DNA from: Teredinibacter franksiae
GTDB taxonomy: Bacteria > Pseudomonadota > Gammaproteobacteria > Pseudomonadales > Cellvibrionaceae
NCBI RefSeq assembly: GCF_014218805.1
Contig: NZ_JACJUV010000001.1
Location: 744,001 to 808,000 of the forward strand
DNA length: 64,000 nt
Direction: 5' to 3'
Positions 38,707 through 47,079 of this stretch are shown here, piece by piece. Each line of letters starts with the position of its first letter. The stretch's first letter is position 1. Under the pieces are notes generated by a model, which saw only the letters and a program-made list of their open reading frames with translations, did no database searches and was not told the DNA's origin. Position numbers and translations under genes: made by a program.

Positions 38707-38762
38707 ACTCATTGATGGCGTAATATGCGTCTCTACAGAAGTAACTTTATTAGGTGATTCCC

Positions 38763-39086
38763 ATGGTCATTGAACCTGGCAACAGCTTTAACGCAAATAG
38801 CTCCACCGCCGCTGGCACAGGCAAAAGTCGGCACTCAGGGCCTGCCGTACCCACTGGCAAGCAGGAGAAAACCGATGCCCAAGGCTCGAACGCGCATTCC
38901 CCCGACAGTGTTTCGCTGAGTAGCGCTGGCCAGAATCTCGCAAAACTCGAAGCAGAGCTAGCACAAGCGCCTGATGTAGACGAAGCCAAAGTAGCCGAAG
39001 CACGTACAGCACTTGCAAACGGCAGCTACACCGTTGATGCCGAGACTATTGCCAGCAAATTACTCGACCAGGATGCTTTGCTCTAA
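38763..39086 (+). CDS. flgM: FlgM, anti-sigma-28 factor
   Basis: Holds FliA inactive until it is exported through the finished hook. 107 residues, low-complexity N-terminus and the conserved C-terminal FliA-binding helices (DSVSLSSAGQNLAKLEAELAQAPDVDEAKVAEARTALANGSYTVDAETIASKLL). ATG at 38763 has AGG 8 nt upstream; an in-frame GTG three codons earlier overlaps that site. Has its own sigma-28 promoter. Confidence 0.93.
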   Translation: MVIEPGNSFNANSSTAAGTGKSRHSGPAVPTGKQEKTDAQGSNAHSPDSVSLSSAGQNLAKLEAELAQAPDVDEAKVAEARTALANGSYTVDAETIASKLLDQDALL

Positions 39087-39295
39087 GCGTTATCCCCTTC
39101 ACCGGAATATGCAGCGCGCACTTCGCGCGCAGCTAAACCTTCAAGAACACAGTAAAATCCCCTTCAGATTATCCCGCCGAGCCGATTAAACGATAAGCTA
39201 TTGCCCGTCGGCATAGTTTTTGCCCGTTTGTACCAGAAGGGCAGAATATTGACATCTGTCCTAAACTCAAGAGCAACCTTCACTGGAGATCTGCC

Positions 39296-39793
39296 ATGAG
39301 TGGGCAAATATCACCTCAACAACTTACGCAACAATTGCAGTCCGATATTCTCGCCTGCGAAACCCTACTGGGCTTACTGGAAAAAGAGAAAACAGCACTG
39401 AGTTCGAGAGATGTTGATGCTATGGACGGAATCATCGAGCAAAAGGCCGAACAGCTAACCAGCCTTGAGGCCAGTGCTCAGCAACGCAGTCAGTGGAGCC
39501 GGGACTACCTTGGGCAAAGCGGGTCTGACCTAGAGGCATTGAAACAGGCCTGGGCCAACATGCTGACTAGCACTGGAACGCCCCAGCTGGTGGAGCAATG
39601 GCAAAAACTCAAGGATTTGCAGATTGCCTGCAAACAAGCCAACGAAGTAAACGGTAAGATTCTGGCTCGCAATCAAAAAACCTTTGGCCGATTACTGGAA
39701 ATTGTGCGCGGACAAACGGCCGCACCGAACCTATATTCGGCTGCCGGAAAATCTACCAGCGGCCACATATCCCAAAAGGTCGGCGAAGCCTAA
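39296..39793 (+). CDS. flgN: FlgN-like chaperone for FlgK and FlgL
   Basis: 165 residues, almost all helical, starting with a FlgN-type helix (LQSDILACETLLGLLEKEKTALSSRDVDAMDGIIEQKAEQLTSLE). Follows flgM by 209 bp as in many gammaproteobacteria. Low primary conservation in this family, so position carries much of the call. Ends 16 bp from the converging peptidase gene. Confidence 0.88.
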   Translation: MSGQISPQQLTQQLQSDILACETLLGLLEKEKTALSSRDVDAMDGIIEQKAEQLTSLEASAQQRSQWSRDYLGQSGSDLEALKQAWANMLTSTGTPQLVEQWQKLKDLQIACKQANEVNGKILARNQKTFGRLLEIVRGQTAAPNLYSAAGKSTSGHISQKVGEA

Positions 39794-39809
39794 TAACCCT
39801 AATGTTCGA

Positions 39810-41840
39810 CTACCAGATACGAACACGCTCCTCTTCGGCTAAGTAAAGGCCATCACCTTCTTTTACATCGAATACGGTATAGAACGCGTCTAAGTTTCGG
39901 AGTACGCCGTCCACCCGATACCGCCCAGGCGAATGCGGGTCGGTTTTCACCTGCTGCTGCAAAGCCTCATCCCGATACTTGCCCAGAAAAACTTGAGCCA
40001 CTCCCAGGAAGAAACGTTGCTCACCGGTTAAGCCGTCGATAACAGGAGAAGCTTTACCGTTGAGTGATTTTTGCCAGGCTTTATACGCAATGCTGAGGCC
40101 CGCTAGGTCACCTATATTTTCCCCCTGAGTCAGCTCACCATTTACTTTTACACCAGGTAGGGGCTCATAGGCGTTGTATTGATTAATTAATTTAGCTGTC
40201 AGCTTTTCGAAAGCCACTCGATCTTCATCGGTCCACCAGTTGTCCAGCTTACCTTGGGCATTAAATTTAGACCCTTGATCATCAAACCCGTGGCCAATTT
40301 CATGGCCAATAACCATACCAATGGCGCCATAGTTAACGGCATTATCGGCGGCCATATTGAAAAACGGTGGCTGTAAAATCGCCGCCGGGAAATTAATTGT
40401 ATTTTGTATCGGGTGGTAATAGGCGTTCACTACTTGCGGGTTCATACCCCATTCGCTTCTATCGGCCGGCTTATCTAATTTAGCCAACTCAAAATCGTGA
40501 TTCCAGCGTGTGGCGCTCGCTACATTTTCCACTAAATTATCGGCCGAAATTGAAACGGCATCGTAGCTTTTCCAAGTATCGGGGTAGCCAATTTTAGGCA
40601 AAAATCCGTTTAGTTTGTCCTGTGCTTTTTGCTTGGTTGCGTCACTCATCCAGTCGATTTCTTGGATGGACTCACGGTACGCAGCAACTAAATTGTCTAC
40701 TAATTCCATCATGCTTTGCTTATAAGCAGGAGGAAAATAGTGCTTAACGTAGATCTGTCCAACCAGCTCCCCCAGATTACCGTTCACCAGCGAAACACCG
40801 CGCTGCCAGCGGGGTAAAGGTGTCTCCTGCCCCTTTAAAACTCTTTTATAAAAATGAAAATGAATAGCGTAAATATCTTCACTCAGTAACGGAGCGGAAT
40901 CGGCTAATAATCTTAACTTTAAATAATCACGCCAAATACCGAGGTCTGTATTGGCGATAATAGAATTTAACGCTTCAAAGTATTCTGGCTGTGCCACACT
41001 CACTTGCGACTGCTTTGCAATACCGGCTTCGTTTAAATACGGCGCCCAATTGAAATCCCCCATAAGAGTATCGAGTTTTGCGAGTTCGTATTTATTGTCC
41101 CACTTGTCGTACTGCCGGTTTTCCACGGGGTTGCGCTGATGTTCGGCCAAAGCTTTTTCGAGGGCGTAAACCTTTGCCACCGCATCCGCAGGGTTCTTGT
41201 GCTCCAACAGCGTGAACACCTCCTGTAGGTAAACCTGATAGGCGTCAATAATGCCTTTGCCTTTTTCGGAATTGTCGAAATAGTAATCACGATTTGGCAG
41301 GCCCAGACCATCCTGCAACATAAACATGACATAGCGGGTGGGGTCTTTAAAGTCTTCTATTACCCCAAGCGCTATGGGCGAAGTAACCTCCACACGAGAG
41401 CTGTAGCCAAAATAAGCCGATAACGCTTTATAGGTTTTAATCTGCTCTATTCGTGAGAAATAGGGTTCCAGCGGTTTTAACCCGACAGCATTTAAGCGCT
41501 CCACATCCATAAAACTGGTATAGAGGTCACCCACTTTCTGGTCTGCTGAGCCGATAGCGGCTTTTTCCGCCGAAGCCGATGCTTCAATTATGGCGCGCAC
41601 CTCGGCATCGACTTTATCGCGTAATATATCGAAAGCACCGAAGCGGGTTTTGTCAGCAGGAATTTCTGTTTCACGCAACCAAGTACCGTTGGCATAGTCA
41701 TAAAAACTGTCTTGCGGGCGGGTATTGGTATCCATATAGGACAAATCAATTCCCGACTCAACCGCTGGAGGCATGTCCGCCTTCTGGTTACAGGCTGCGA
41801 GAACTGTGATGGTAAGAAACAAAAACACCCTATATTTCAT
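39810..41840 (-). CDS. M13-family metallopeptidase, lipoprotein (PepO/neprilysin-like)
   Basis: Zinc endopeptidase of the neprilysin family, likely periplasmic or surface-anchored. 676 residues: lipoprotein signal ending LAAC (Cys16), M13 N-terminal lobe, NAYYHP and NTINFPAAILQPPFF substrate-binding motifs (about 470-490), zinc site HEIGH (about 509), and ENIGDLAGL (about 566) with the third zinc ligand Glu. The family's C-terminal Cys-x-x-Trp is reduced to Arg-Ile-Trp. Converges on flgN; not part of the flagellar system. Confidence 0.93.
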   Translation of the reverse strand: MKYRVFLFLTITVLAACNQKADMPPAVESGIDLSYMDTNTRPQDSFYDYANGTWLRETEIPADKTRFGAFDILRDKVDAEVRAIIEASASAEKAAIGSADQKVGDLYTSFMDVERLNAVGLKPLEPYFSRIEQIKTYKALSAYFGYSSRVEVTSPIALGVIEDFKDPTRYVMFMLQDGLGLPNRDYYFDNSEKGKGIIDAYQVYLQEVFTLLEHKNPADAVAKVYALEKALAEHQRNPVENRQYDKWDNKYELAKLDTLMGDFNWAPYLNEAGIAKQSQVSVAQPEYFEALNSIIANTDLGIWRDYLKLRLLADSAPLLSEDIYAIHFHFYKRVLKGQETPLPRWQRGVSLVNGNLGELVGQIYVKHYFPPAYKQSMMELVDNLVAAYRESIQEIDWMSDATKQKAQDKLNGFLPKIGYPDTWKSYDAVSISADNLVENVASATRWNHDFELAKLDKPADRSEWGMNPQVVNAYYHPIQNTINFPAAILQPPFFNMAADNAVNYGAIGMVIGHEIGHGFDDQGSKFNAQGKLDNWWTDEDRVAFEKLTAKLINQYNAYEPLPGVKVNGELTQGENIGDLAGLSIAYKAWQKSLNGKASPVIDGLTGEQRFFLGVAQVFLGKYRDEALQQQVKTDPHSPGRYRVDGVLRNLDAFYTVFDVKEGDGLYLAEEERVRIW

Positions 41841-41928
41841 GCAAAACTCCTGAGCGATTAAGTATATTGTCGACGCAAATTTTGGGGTAAGTTTTAGCCG
41901 CCCTATAGCCTCATTTATTGTTTATTCT

Positions 41929-41980
41929 TTGGCATTTGTTTAAACACCAATTGTTTAAATGCCAAGGTATTTGCTATATT
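41929..41980 (+). promoter_or_regulatory. Repeat-bearing promoter region of tRNA-Arg
   Basis: Two direct copies TTGTTTAAACACCAA and TTGTTTAAATGCCAA (41936-41950, 41951-41965), plus inverted arms TTGGCATTT/AAATGCCAA (41929-41937, 41957-41965). TTGTTT (41951) and TATATT (41975-41980) with an 18-nt spacer could be the tRNA promoter. Confidence 0.4.
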
Positions 41981-42049
41981 AGCGACCCGCTGGCTATGCA
42001 TTCTACAGAACAAGCTGGCCAAAAGTCTAAAAGCGGCTCTGAATAAAAC

Positions 42050-42125
42050 GTCCCCATCGATTAACAGGATAAATCCCGCGCCTCCTAAGCGCGTGCTCCA
42101 GGTTCGAGTCCTGGTGGGGACGCCA
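42050..42125 (+). tRNA. tRNA-Arg (CCT anticodon)
   Basis: 76 nt cloverleaf. Acceptor GTCCCCA/TGGGGAC, D stem GATT/AATC, anticodon stem CGCGC/GCGCG with loop CTCCTAA (anticodon CCT, reads AGG), T arm CCAGG-TTCGAGT-CCTGG, encoded CCA end. No downstream copy of its 3' end, so no sign that an island uses it as attachment site within the window. Confidence 0.95.
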
Positions 42126-42451
42126 CAGCTTAATTTTCACACACCACCTTTTACTGAAAACCCTCGTAACCTACTGTTTTTTATGCGGTTTTTATTCGAC
42201 ACCAGGTTCCCAATGTCTCTCAATAATGCTTCCTGCGCCCATTCATCTGGGATACTTTCGGTACTGCTTCAAGCTTGGGGGCATGATGAACCCCACACTT
42301 TTACTTAACAATAAGCGGCATACAGGGCTTGAGGCCAAGCAGGTAGATCGCCTCATTTTTCCTGCAGTGGATAAAATCAGTTAATAGGCCCACCAAAAAT
42401 GACCGTATTACTTTTATGTCTTTTATTAACCTATACAACAAAACAAATAGA
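42126..42451. other. Spacer downstream of tRNA-Arg
   Basis: Only short open frames without start signals. I see no gene, terminator or repeat that I can support. Confidence 0.4.
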
Positions 42452-42640
42452 TTAATCCGGCGTTGACTTTTTAACCCACAAATCATGATGGTAAGACCCC
42501 TCTCGCAGCAATTTTGCTCCGCAATTGGGACAGTGTTCCTGCTGACAGGGGACACTTTTTGTATGCTCTGATACAAAATCACATTTCGGGCAAACGCATT
42601 GCCCCTCAGAGCCCAGTTTTCGACAGTGGTTTGATTTCAT
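42452..42640 (-). CDS. Small Cys-rich zinc-ribbon protein
   Basis: 62 residues with CVCPKCDFVSEHTKSVPCQQEHCPNCGAKL, two Cys-x-x-Cys knuckles that would hold one zinc (or iron), plus further cysteines. Family name not recognised. Its start overlaps the stop of the upstream AhpD-like gene by 4 nt (ATGA), so the two are translationally coupled. Role in metal or thiol handling is inferred from context. Confidence 0.7.
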   Translation of the reverse strand: MKSNHCRKLGSEGQCVCPKCDFVSEHTKSVPCQQEHCPNCGAKLLREGSYHHDLWVKKSTPD

Positions 42641-43002
42641 GTGACACCTCCAGGTTCCTCGTTTTGTTCAAGTTGGTCAAATGCTCTTAAGGCATCCGCC
42701 GCATGCATAAGTGAAGGCCCTCCTCCCATATACACGCCCATTCCTAACACCTCTCCTAGCTCCTCGCGAGTTGCGCCCAAATTCTTCAAGTTTTTCACAT
42801 GAAAGGCAATACAGCCATCACACTGCTTAGAAACACCAATAGCTAACGCGATAAATTCTTTTATTTTTTCAGATAGAACCCCATCTTTCAGTGCATTTTT
42901 GGATACGGTGTAAAAAGCGTTGATGGTGTCAGGTTGCATTTTTTGTAGTTCGCGTGTGTATTCGCGAATGTCGTTACGTACATGACTGTAGTTAGTCGTC
43001 AT
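42637..43002 (-). CDS. AhpD-like / carboxymuconolactone decarboxylase-family protein
   Basis: 121 residues with the AhpD-type redox motif CDGCIAFHVKNLKNLGAT (about 66-83): Cys-x-x-Cys followed by the proton-relay His. Members reduce peroxides or act in thiol relays; the substrate here is unknown. MGVYMGGGPSLMHAADALRAF is also typical of the family. Between dsbB-like and the zinc-ribbon gene. Confidence 0.85.
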   Translation of the reverse strand: MTTNYSHVRNDIREYTRELQKMQPDTINAFYTVSKNALKDGVLSEKIKEFIALAIGVSKQCDGCIAFHVKNLKNLGATREELGEVLGMGVYMGGGPSLMHAADALRAFDQLEQNEEPGGVT

Positions 43003-43056
43003 AAAATATCTCTTAGTGATTTTTAAAAAAGCATGAATGGATATCTATAGGGATCA

Positions 43057-43629
43057 TTACAATAGTATTTTGGCGGGCATTGGCCGAGTAAATTGCCAAG
43101 CATTTATCAGCGCAAAGGCAATAAACGACACTAATGTCCAACCAGGAATACTGATACCCCATAGCGACCAAACCACTTCTGCACAGTCACCATCGCCCTG
43201 TAAAATTACTTTTAGTGCGTCCATTAACGGTAAGGTCTGAAATAAATACGCGATGCCCGAGCCGCAAGCGGGAACAAGATGGTCCGGTAGGCTTTGCAAC
43301 CAAAGATGCCTTAGGGAAATAGCTCCACCTGAAAGGGCAACAACAGCACCAAGCCCGGCATAAATACGCCCCCCCCTCTTTTTAGGTGCATGGATAAACG
43401 CTAGGAGTGCCAACAGCCCTACAGCCATCACAAACACACGCTGAGTTACGCAAAGTGGACAAGGGGTGAGGTGCAACACTTTTTGGAAAAAAAGCACAGC
43501 TATCAATACGGCACCAGTACTGACCAGTACAATCAGTAAATTAATGCCGCGAATAGACGTGCACATCGAGTGTAGTTTTTTGTAATGCACGACAAAGTGT
43601 TCCGCAGAAGGAACAATCGATTTCTTCAT
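43057..43629 (-). CDS. dsbB: DsbB-family disulfide-generating membrane protein
   Basis: Inner-membrane quinone-dependent oxidase that reoxidises DsbA. 190 residues with four hydrophobic segments (about 27-49, 62-80, 88-106, 163-180). Periplasmic pairs: CPLC (about 57-60) and Cys in VPACGSG plus GDGDCAE (about 125-150). An internal Met at codon 22 just before the first segment is an alternative start. No dsbA nearby. Confidence 0.85.
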   Translation of the reverse strand: MKKSIVPSAEHFVVHYKKLHSMCTSIRGINLLIVLVSTGAVLIAVLFFQKVLHLTPCPLCVTQRVFVMAVGLLALLAFIHAPKKRGGRIYAGLGAVVALSGGAISLRHLWLQSLPDHLVPACGSGIAYLFQTLPLMDALKVILQGDGDCAEVVWSLWGISIPGWTLVSFIAFALINAWQFTRPMPAKILL

Positions 43630-44109
43630 TTAGGCACACCCGCTCTAAAGCTCGTGTAGTTTCATTATCCAAATCGATTACATCTCCAATAAACGACAGG
43701 AAAGGTAACGATATCCGATCATGAAAAATACTTTACAAAAAATATGCCAACCAGCAACACATTGGCCAAGCCCCTATAGCGGGTGGTGTAACAGTAAAAT
43801 CTAGCTTTTAGTATTGGTTAGCCGCACGAAACAATCGTGCAAAACACCCGATTGGAATTCGACTATGGAACTTTAGACTATGGAACGCATATGGATGAAA
43901 GACAAAATAGCCACGTGTTAGCCAGCACCTAAAGTCAAAATGGCCATGGCGTAAAAACATGGTATTTGGGTATACGGATAGTCGAAACGGACCTTTTTCT
44001 ATTCTAGAAAATAGTATGAAAGCACTAGTGATGACCGCGTATCGCTAGCAACAGAGAAAAACACATATTTGTTTGCGAACAACGATTCCACATACGCCCT
44101 TTCGTTATA
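43630..44109. other. Spacer between dsbB and the sigma-54 activator
   Basis: 480 bp without a gene that I can support. A poor GG-N10-GC pair on the minus strand (43910-43923) is too far from dsbB to be convincing. Confidence 0.35.
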
Positions 44110-45495
44110 CTAATGGCCTCGCCAAACCAACTTCCCACTAGCCTCACCCGTTTTTTTGGGTATCTCAATACCGGCTTTGCGTATTTTTCGGAATAGAGTA
44201 CTGACGTTTATTCCCAGCTCATCAGCAGTTTTCTTGCGATTGCCATCATTACGCTGAAGCGCTTCGTTAATAAACAGGGTTTCCAGCTCGGCAAGCGACA
44301 TGAGCGAATGGGATTCGCCGTCTTTACCTGAAACTGGCCGCAATTCTGGGGGAAGGTGATTCAAATGTAACAGTCCACCGCGACATAGCACAAATGCCTG
44401 TTCGATAATATTTTCCAGCTCTCGGATATTCCCAGGGAAATCGTGCTCCATTAGGCGGACCATCACTTCACTGGAAACACCGACAATATCTTTATCCTGT
44501 AGCCGATTGAACTTAGTAACCAAGTAATCCACAAGTAAAGGAATATCTTCGCGGCGTTCAATCAGCCGTGGCAGCATCAAATGAACCACTCGAATTCGGT
44601 AATACAGATCTTCACGAAAACGGTTTTCGTTTACCTCCTGTAACAGAGATTTATTCGTGGCTGCAATGACACGTACATCAATAGGGTGCGTTTTTACACC
44701 GCCTAGAGGCTCAATAACGCGTTCCTGTAAAACGCGCAACAAACGTACTTGCATCGCTGGCGAAATATCGCCAATTTCATCCAGAAAAACCGTACCGCCC
44801 TCTGCTAGCGCGAAACGCCCTGGCTTATCCCGACGGGCATCGGTGAAGGCCCCCGCTTTATGTCCAAACAACTCACTTTCTAAAAGGGTATCGGGTAAGG
44901 CTGCGCAATTTATAGCAATAAAAGGTTTTGATCGGCGCGGTGAAAGGTTGTGAATTGCCCGTGCAAAAAGCTCTTTCCCGGTACCACTTGGGCCCTCTAT
45001 CAGCACCGTGGCATCGCTGTCGGCTACAAGCGGCACCACATCAAAGAGTTTGTTCATTACCGGGCTGCGACCAATAATATCTTCAAAGGTATAGCTACCA
45101 TGTAACTCTTTACGCAACTGCTCAACAACGGTGAGGTCTTGAAATGTTTCAACGCCGCCCGCAATATTGCCAGCGCTGTCTTTTAACAGTGCAGTAGAAA
45201 TGCGAATGGGTACCTGCTCCCCCTCTTTATTCACGATATACGCCATCGCATTGAGAATAGGCGTTCCACTGGACATGGTGCGCCGTAACACACAGTTTTG
45301 CTCACAGATATTCGCTCGAAACACATCGCAACAACGACTGCCTATCGCCGCTTCTCGTGGAATGCCGGTAATCTTTTCCGCCGCGGCGTTAAATGCTGTT
45401 ATCCGCCAATCGTCACCAATGGTAAACACCCCCTCGTTTACAGAATCCAGAATGGCTGCTTCACGCTGTTGAGTAGAATTTACGTGGGAAGACAC
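44110..45495 (-). CDS. PAS-domain sigma-54 activator with Cys-rich sensor
   Basis: Enhancer-binding protein, 461 residues. PAS domain (about 14-125) has a cysteine cluster, SRCCDVFRANICEQNCVLRRT, suited to an Fe-S or redox sensor. AAA+ domain with Walker A GPSGTGKE, sigma-54 loop GAFTDA (Asp for Gly of GAFTGA) and Walker B TVFLDEIGDI. Fis-type HTH at the end (KKTADELGINVSTLFRKIRKAGI). GTG at 45495 with AGGAG 7 nt upstream is preferred; further upstream the frame has no start signal. Divergent from the NifX-like gene, which it probably controls. Confidence 0.88.
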   Translation of the reverse strand: MSSHVNSTQQREAAILDSVNEGVFTIGDDWRITAFNAAAEKITGIPREAAIGSRCCDVFRANICEQNCVLRRTMSSGTPILNAMAYIVNKEGEQVPIRISTALLKDSAGNIAGGVETFQDLTVVEQLRKELHGSYTFEDIIGRSPVMNKLFDVVPLVADSDATVLIEGPSGTGKELFARAIHNLSPRRSKPFIAINCAALPDTLLESELFGHKAGAFTDARRDKPGRFALAEGGTVFLDEIGDISPAMQVRLLRVLQERVIEPLGGVKTHPIDVRVIAATNKSLLQEVNENRFREDLYYRIRVVHLMLPRLIERREDIPLLVDYLVTKFNRLQDKDIVGVSSEVMVRLMEHDFPGNIRELENIIEQAFVLCRGGLLHLNHLPPELRPVSGKDGESHSLMSLAELETLFINEALQRNDGNRKKTADELGINVSTLFRKIRKAGIEIPKKTGEASGKLVWRGH

Positions 45496-45529
45496 ATCAA
45501 TGCTCCTATAAACCCGAGAATTAGCGTAT

Positions 45530-45572
45530 GGCAAATTGCCTCCACTGGAACAGCATATTAATGCAATTTGCA
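45530..45572. promoter_or_regulatory. Paired palindromes, likely binding sites of the divergent activator
   Basis: GGCAAATTGCC (45530-45540) and TGCAATTTGCA (45562-45572) share half-site GCAA-N-TTGC. Their centres are 32 bp apart, about three helical turns, and lie roughly 97 and 129 bp upstream of the expected start of the NifX-like transcript. Confidence 0.6.
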
Positions 45573-45637
45573 CGATTACAATTGGAGTAGCATCAAGCAC
45601 TCTTCATTATTGCCGCTAATAACGCCATTTATCATCT

Positions 45638-45655
45638 ATGGCATATAAGATGCAC
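45638..45655 (+). promoter_or_regulatory. Sigma-54 promoter of the NifX-like operon
   Basis: TATGGCATATAAGATGCACG: TGGCAT and ATGCA boxes with GG-N10-GC. Expected transcription start near 45664, 34 nt before the GTG at 45698. An ATG lying inside this promoter (45638) therefore cannot be the real start. Confidence 0.8.
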
Positions 45656-45697
45656 GTACGTTCAGCGAACGCAGGGAAAACTGAAGAGGGCTTTCGC

Positions 45698-46045
45698 GTG
45701 AGAATTGCAGTACCCTATTGGCAGCATCATATATCCCCAGTACTTGATGCTGCCGAAACCTTGCTTATTGTTGACATAGAAAACAACAAGGTCGTTGCTC
45801 AGCACACACTACACGTAACACATGAGCAACCTCGTGCGCTAGCAAGCGCTTTAGCTCATGCTGACGTCAAGCTGCTGATTTGTGGTGCGCTTTCCAAGTC
45901 CTTTTCCAGTGCCCTTAATCACGCTAAAATTCATTCCATTACGCAAACACGTGGAAATATCACCGAGGTGATTTCGGCCTACATAAACAAACAATTGGCA
46001 CAGCAACGATTTTTGATGCCAGGTTGCAATGAACGATTTAAATAA
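45698..46045 (+). CDS. NifX/NafY-type dinitrogenase-cofactor-family protein
   Basis: 115 residues, single RNase H-like fold of the COG1433 type (RIAVPYWQHHISPVLDAAETLLIVDIENNKVV; LLICGALSKSFSSAL; FLMPGC). The family includes NifX, NafY and small proteins that carry iron-molybdenum-type clusters or occur in ORP-type complexes. No nitrogenase gene is in view. GTG start chosen for GAGG 8 nt upstream and because the longer frame begins within the promoter. Confidence 0.8.
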   Translation: MRIAVPYWQHHISPVLDAAETLLIVDIENNKVVAQHTLHVTHEQPRALASALAHADVKLLICGALSKSFSSALNHAKIHSITQTRGNITEVISAYINKQLAQQRFLMPGCNERFK

Positions 46046-46073
46046 CGTCTAAACCGACGATGGAGACCACGCA

Positions 46074-46904
46074 TTGCCAAATTTAACGCTCACGATTTTG
46101 GTGGACAATTCCACACAGCAGCGCGGCTTACTTGCAGAACATGGACTGGCCGTTTGGATAGACACCGGCAGGCAAAAAATATTATTTGATACAGGCCAAG
46201 GCCTCGCGCTGAAACATAACGCCAAACGTTTGGGCATTTTATTGAGTACCGCTAATGCCATCGTCCTCAGTCATGGCCACTACGACCATACAGGCGGCCT
46301 TCTTGAAGCTTTAGCGGGCACCGATGGCCAGAAAGTGTTTGCTCATCCAAAGGCATTTAACAGTAAATATACTGGGCAAGATAAGCAAGAATCGCGCAGT
46401 ATTGGAATGCGAGAAACCACACGCTACGCCACTCAAAAAATTGCCGAAAGACATTTGGTAGTAACCCCCACCGCAATTGCTGACGATATTTGGTGTACCG
46501 GGCCGGTACCGAGGCACAACAGTTTCGAAACTGACGACAGTCATTATTTTACCGACAAGTCTCATAGTGAAGCCGATAACCTAGAAGACGACCAAGCGAT
46601 GTTTATAGAAACCAAAACCGGTACGATTGTATTACTGGGCTGTGCTCATGCAGGGGTTATAAACACTCTGGAATATATTGATGAGCTTACTTCCGGCGCG
46701 CCCATGCGGGTTGTGCTTGGCGGCATGCATTTGCAGCACGCTTCACCACAAAAAATCAACGACACCATTACCGCACTAAAACGTTTTTCGATTCAGCAGC
46801 TTTCGCCTTTTCACTGCACCGGGTTTAACGCTATGTGCCAATTGTCACAAGCATTCGCGGAGCAGTTTCAATGGGTTGGTGCGGGTTCACGACTGAGCTA
46901 TTAG
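46074..46904 (+). CDS. Metallo-beta-lactamase-fold hydrolase (COG1237 type)
   Basis: 276 residues. Metal-binding motif SHGHYDHTGG (about 65-74), GCAHAGVIN (about 189-197) and SPFHCTGFNAM (about 246-256). Resembles the MBL proteins annotated as dihydropterin-ribofuranosylaminobenzene phosphate synthase relatives, often in anaerobic clusters with COG1433 proteins; substrate unknown. TTG start with GGAG 8 nt upstream. Co-transcribed with the NifX-like gene (28-bp gap). A copy of its 3' end is found at 49,789-50,000. Confidence 0.85.
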   Translation: MPNLTLTILVDNSTQQRGLLAEHGLAVWIDTGRQKILFDTGQGLALKHNAKRLGILLSTANAIVLSHGHYDHTGGLLEALAGTDGQKVFAHPKAFNSKYTGQDKQESRSIGMRETTRYATQKIAERHLVVTPTAIADDIWCTGPVPRHNSFETDDSHYFTDKSHSEADNLEDDQAMFIETKTGTIVLLGCAHAGVINTLEYIDELTSGAPMRVVLGGMHLQHASPQKINDTITALKRFSIQQLSPFHCTGFNAMCQLSQAFAEQFQWVGAGSRLSY

Positions 46905-47027
46905 AGCGGTTGGTATGGGCTTTAGGCACCTCTACTACTTTCTTGTGGCCTGAAGAACCTTATTGCCGAATACTTTTCGGGCACCCAAGCTAACACTAAT
47001 AACTTAACCAACAGCCTGTGTTTGCAA

Positions 47028-47055
47028 AAAAATCCCCGCAGAAGCGGGGATTTTT
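47028..47055. terminator. Bidirectional intrinsic terminator
   Basis: A perfect 12-bp stem AAAAATCCCCGC/GCGGGGATTTTT with loop AGAA; A-run and U-run on either side make it active in both directions. Serves the MBL gene and the converging lipoprotein gene. Confidence 0.9.
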
Positions 47056-47079
47056 CGAGTGGTTGAAGGTAAGTGCCGC

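Noticed and set aside
42093..42308. Plus-strand frame starting within tRNA-Arg
   Set aside because: Begins inside the tRNA, no start signal, no resemblance to a protein family.
43908..43925. Sigma-54 promoter upstream of dsbB
   Set aside because: GG-N10-GC is present but the -12 box is poor and the site is 280 nt from the gene.
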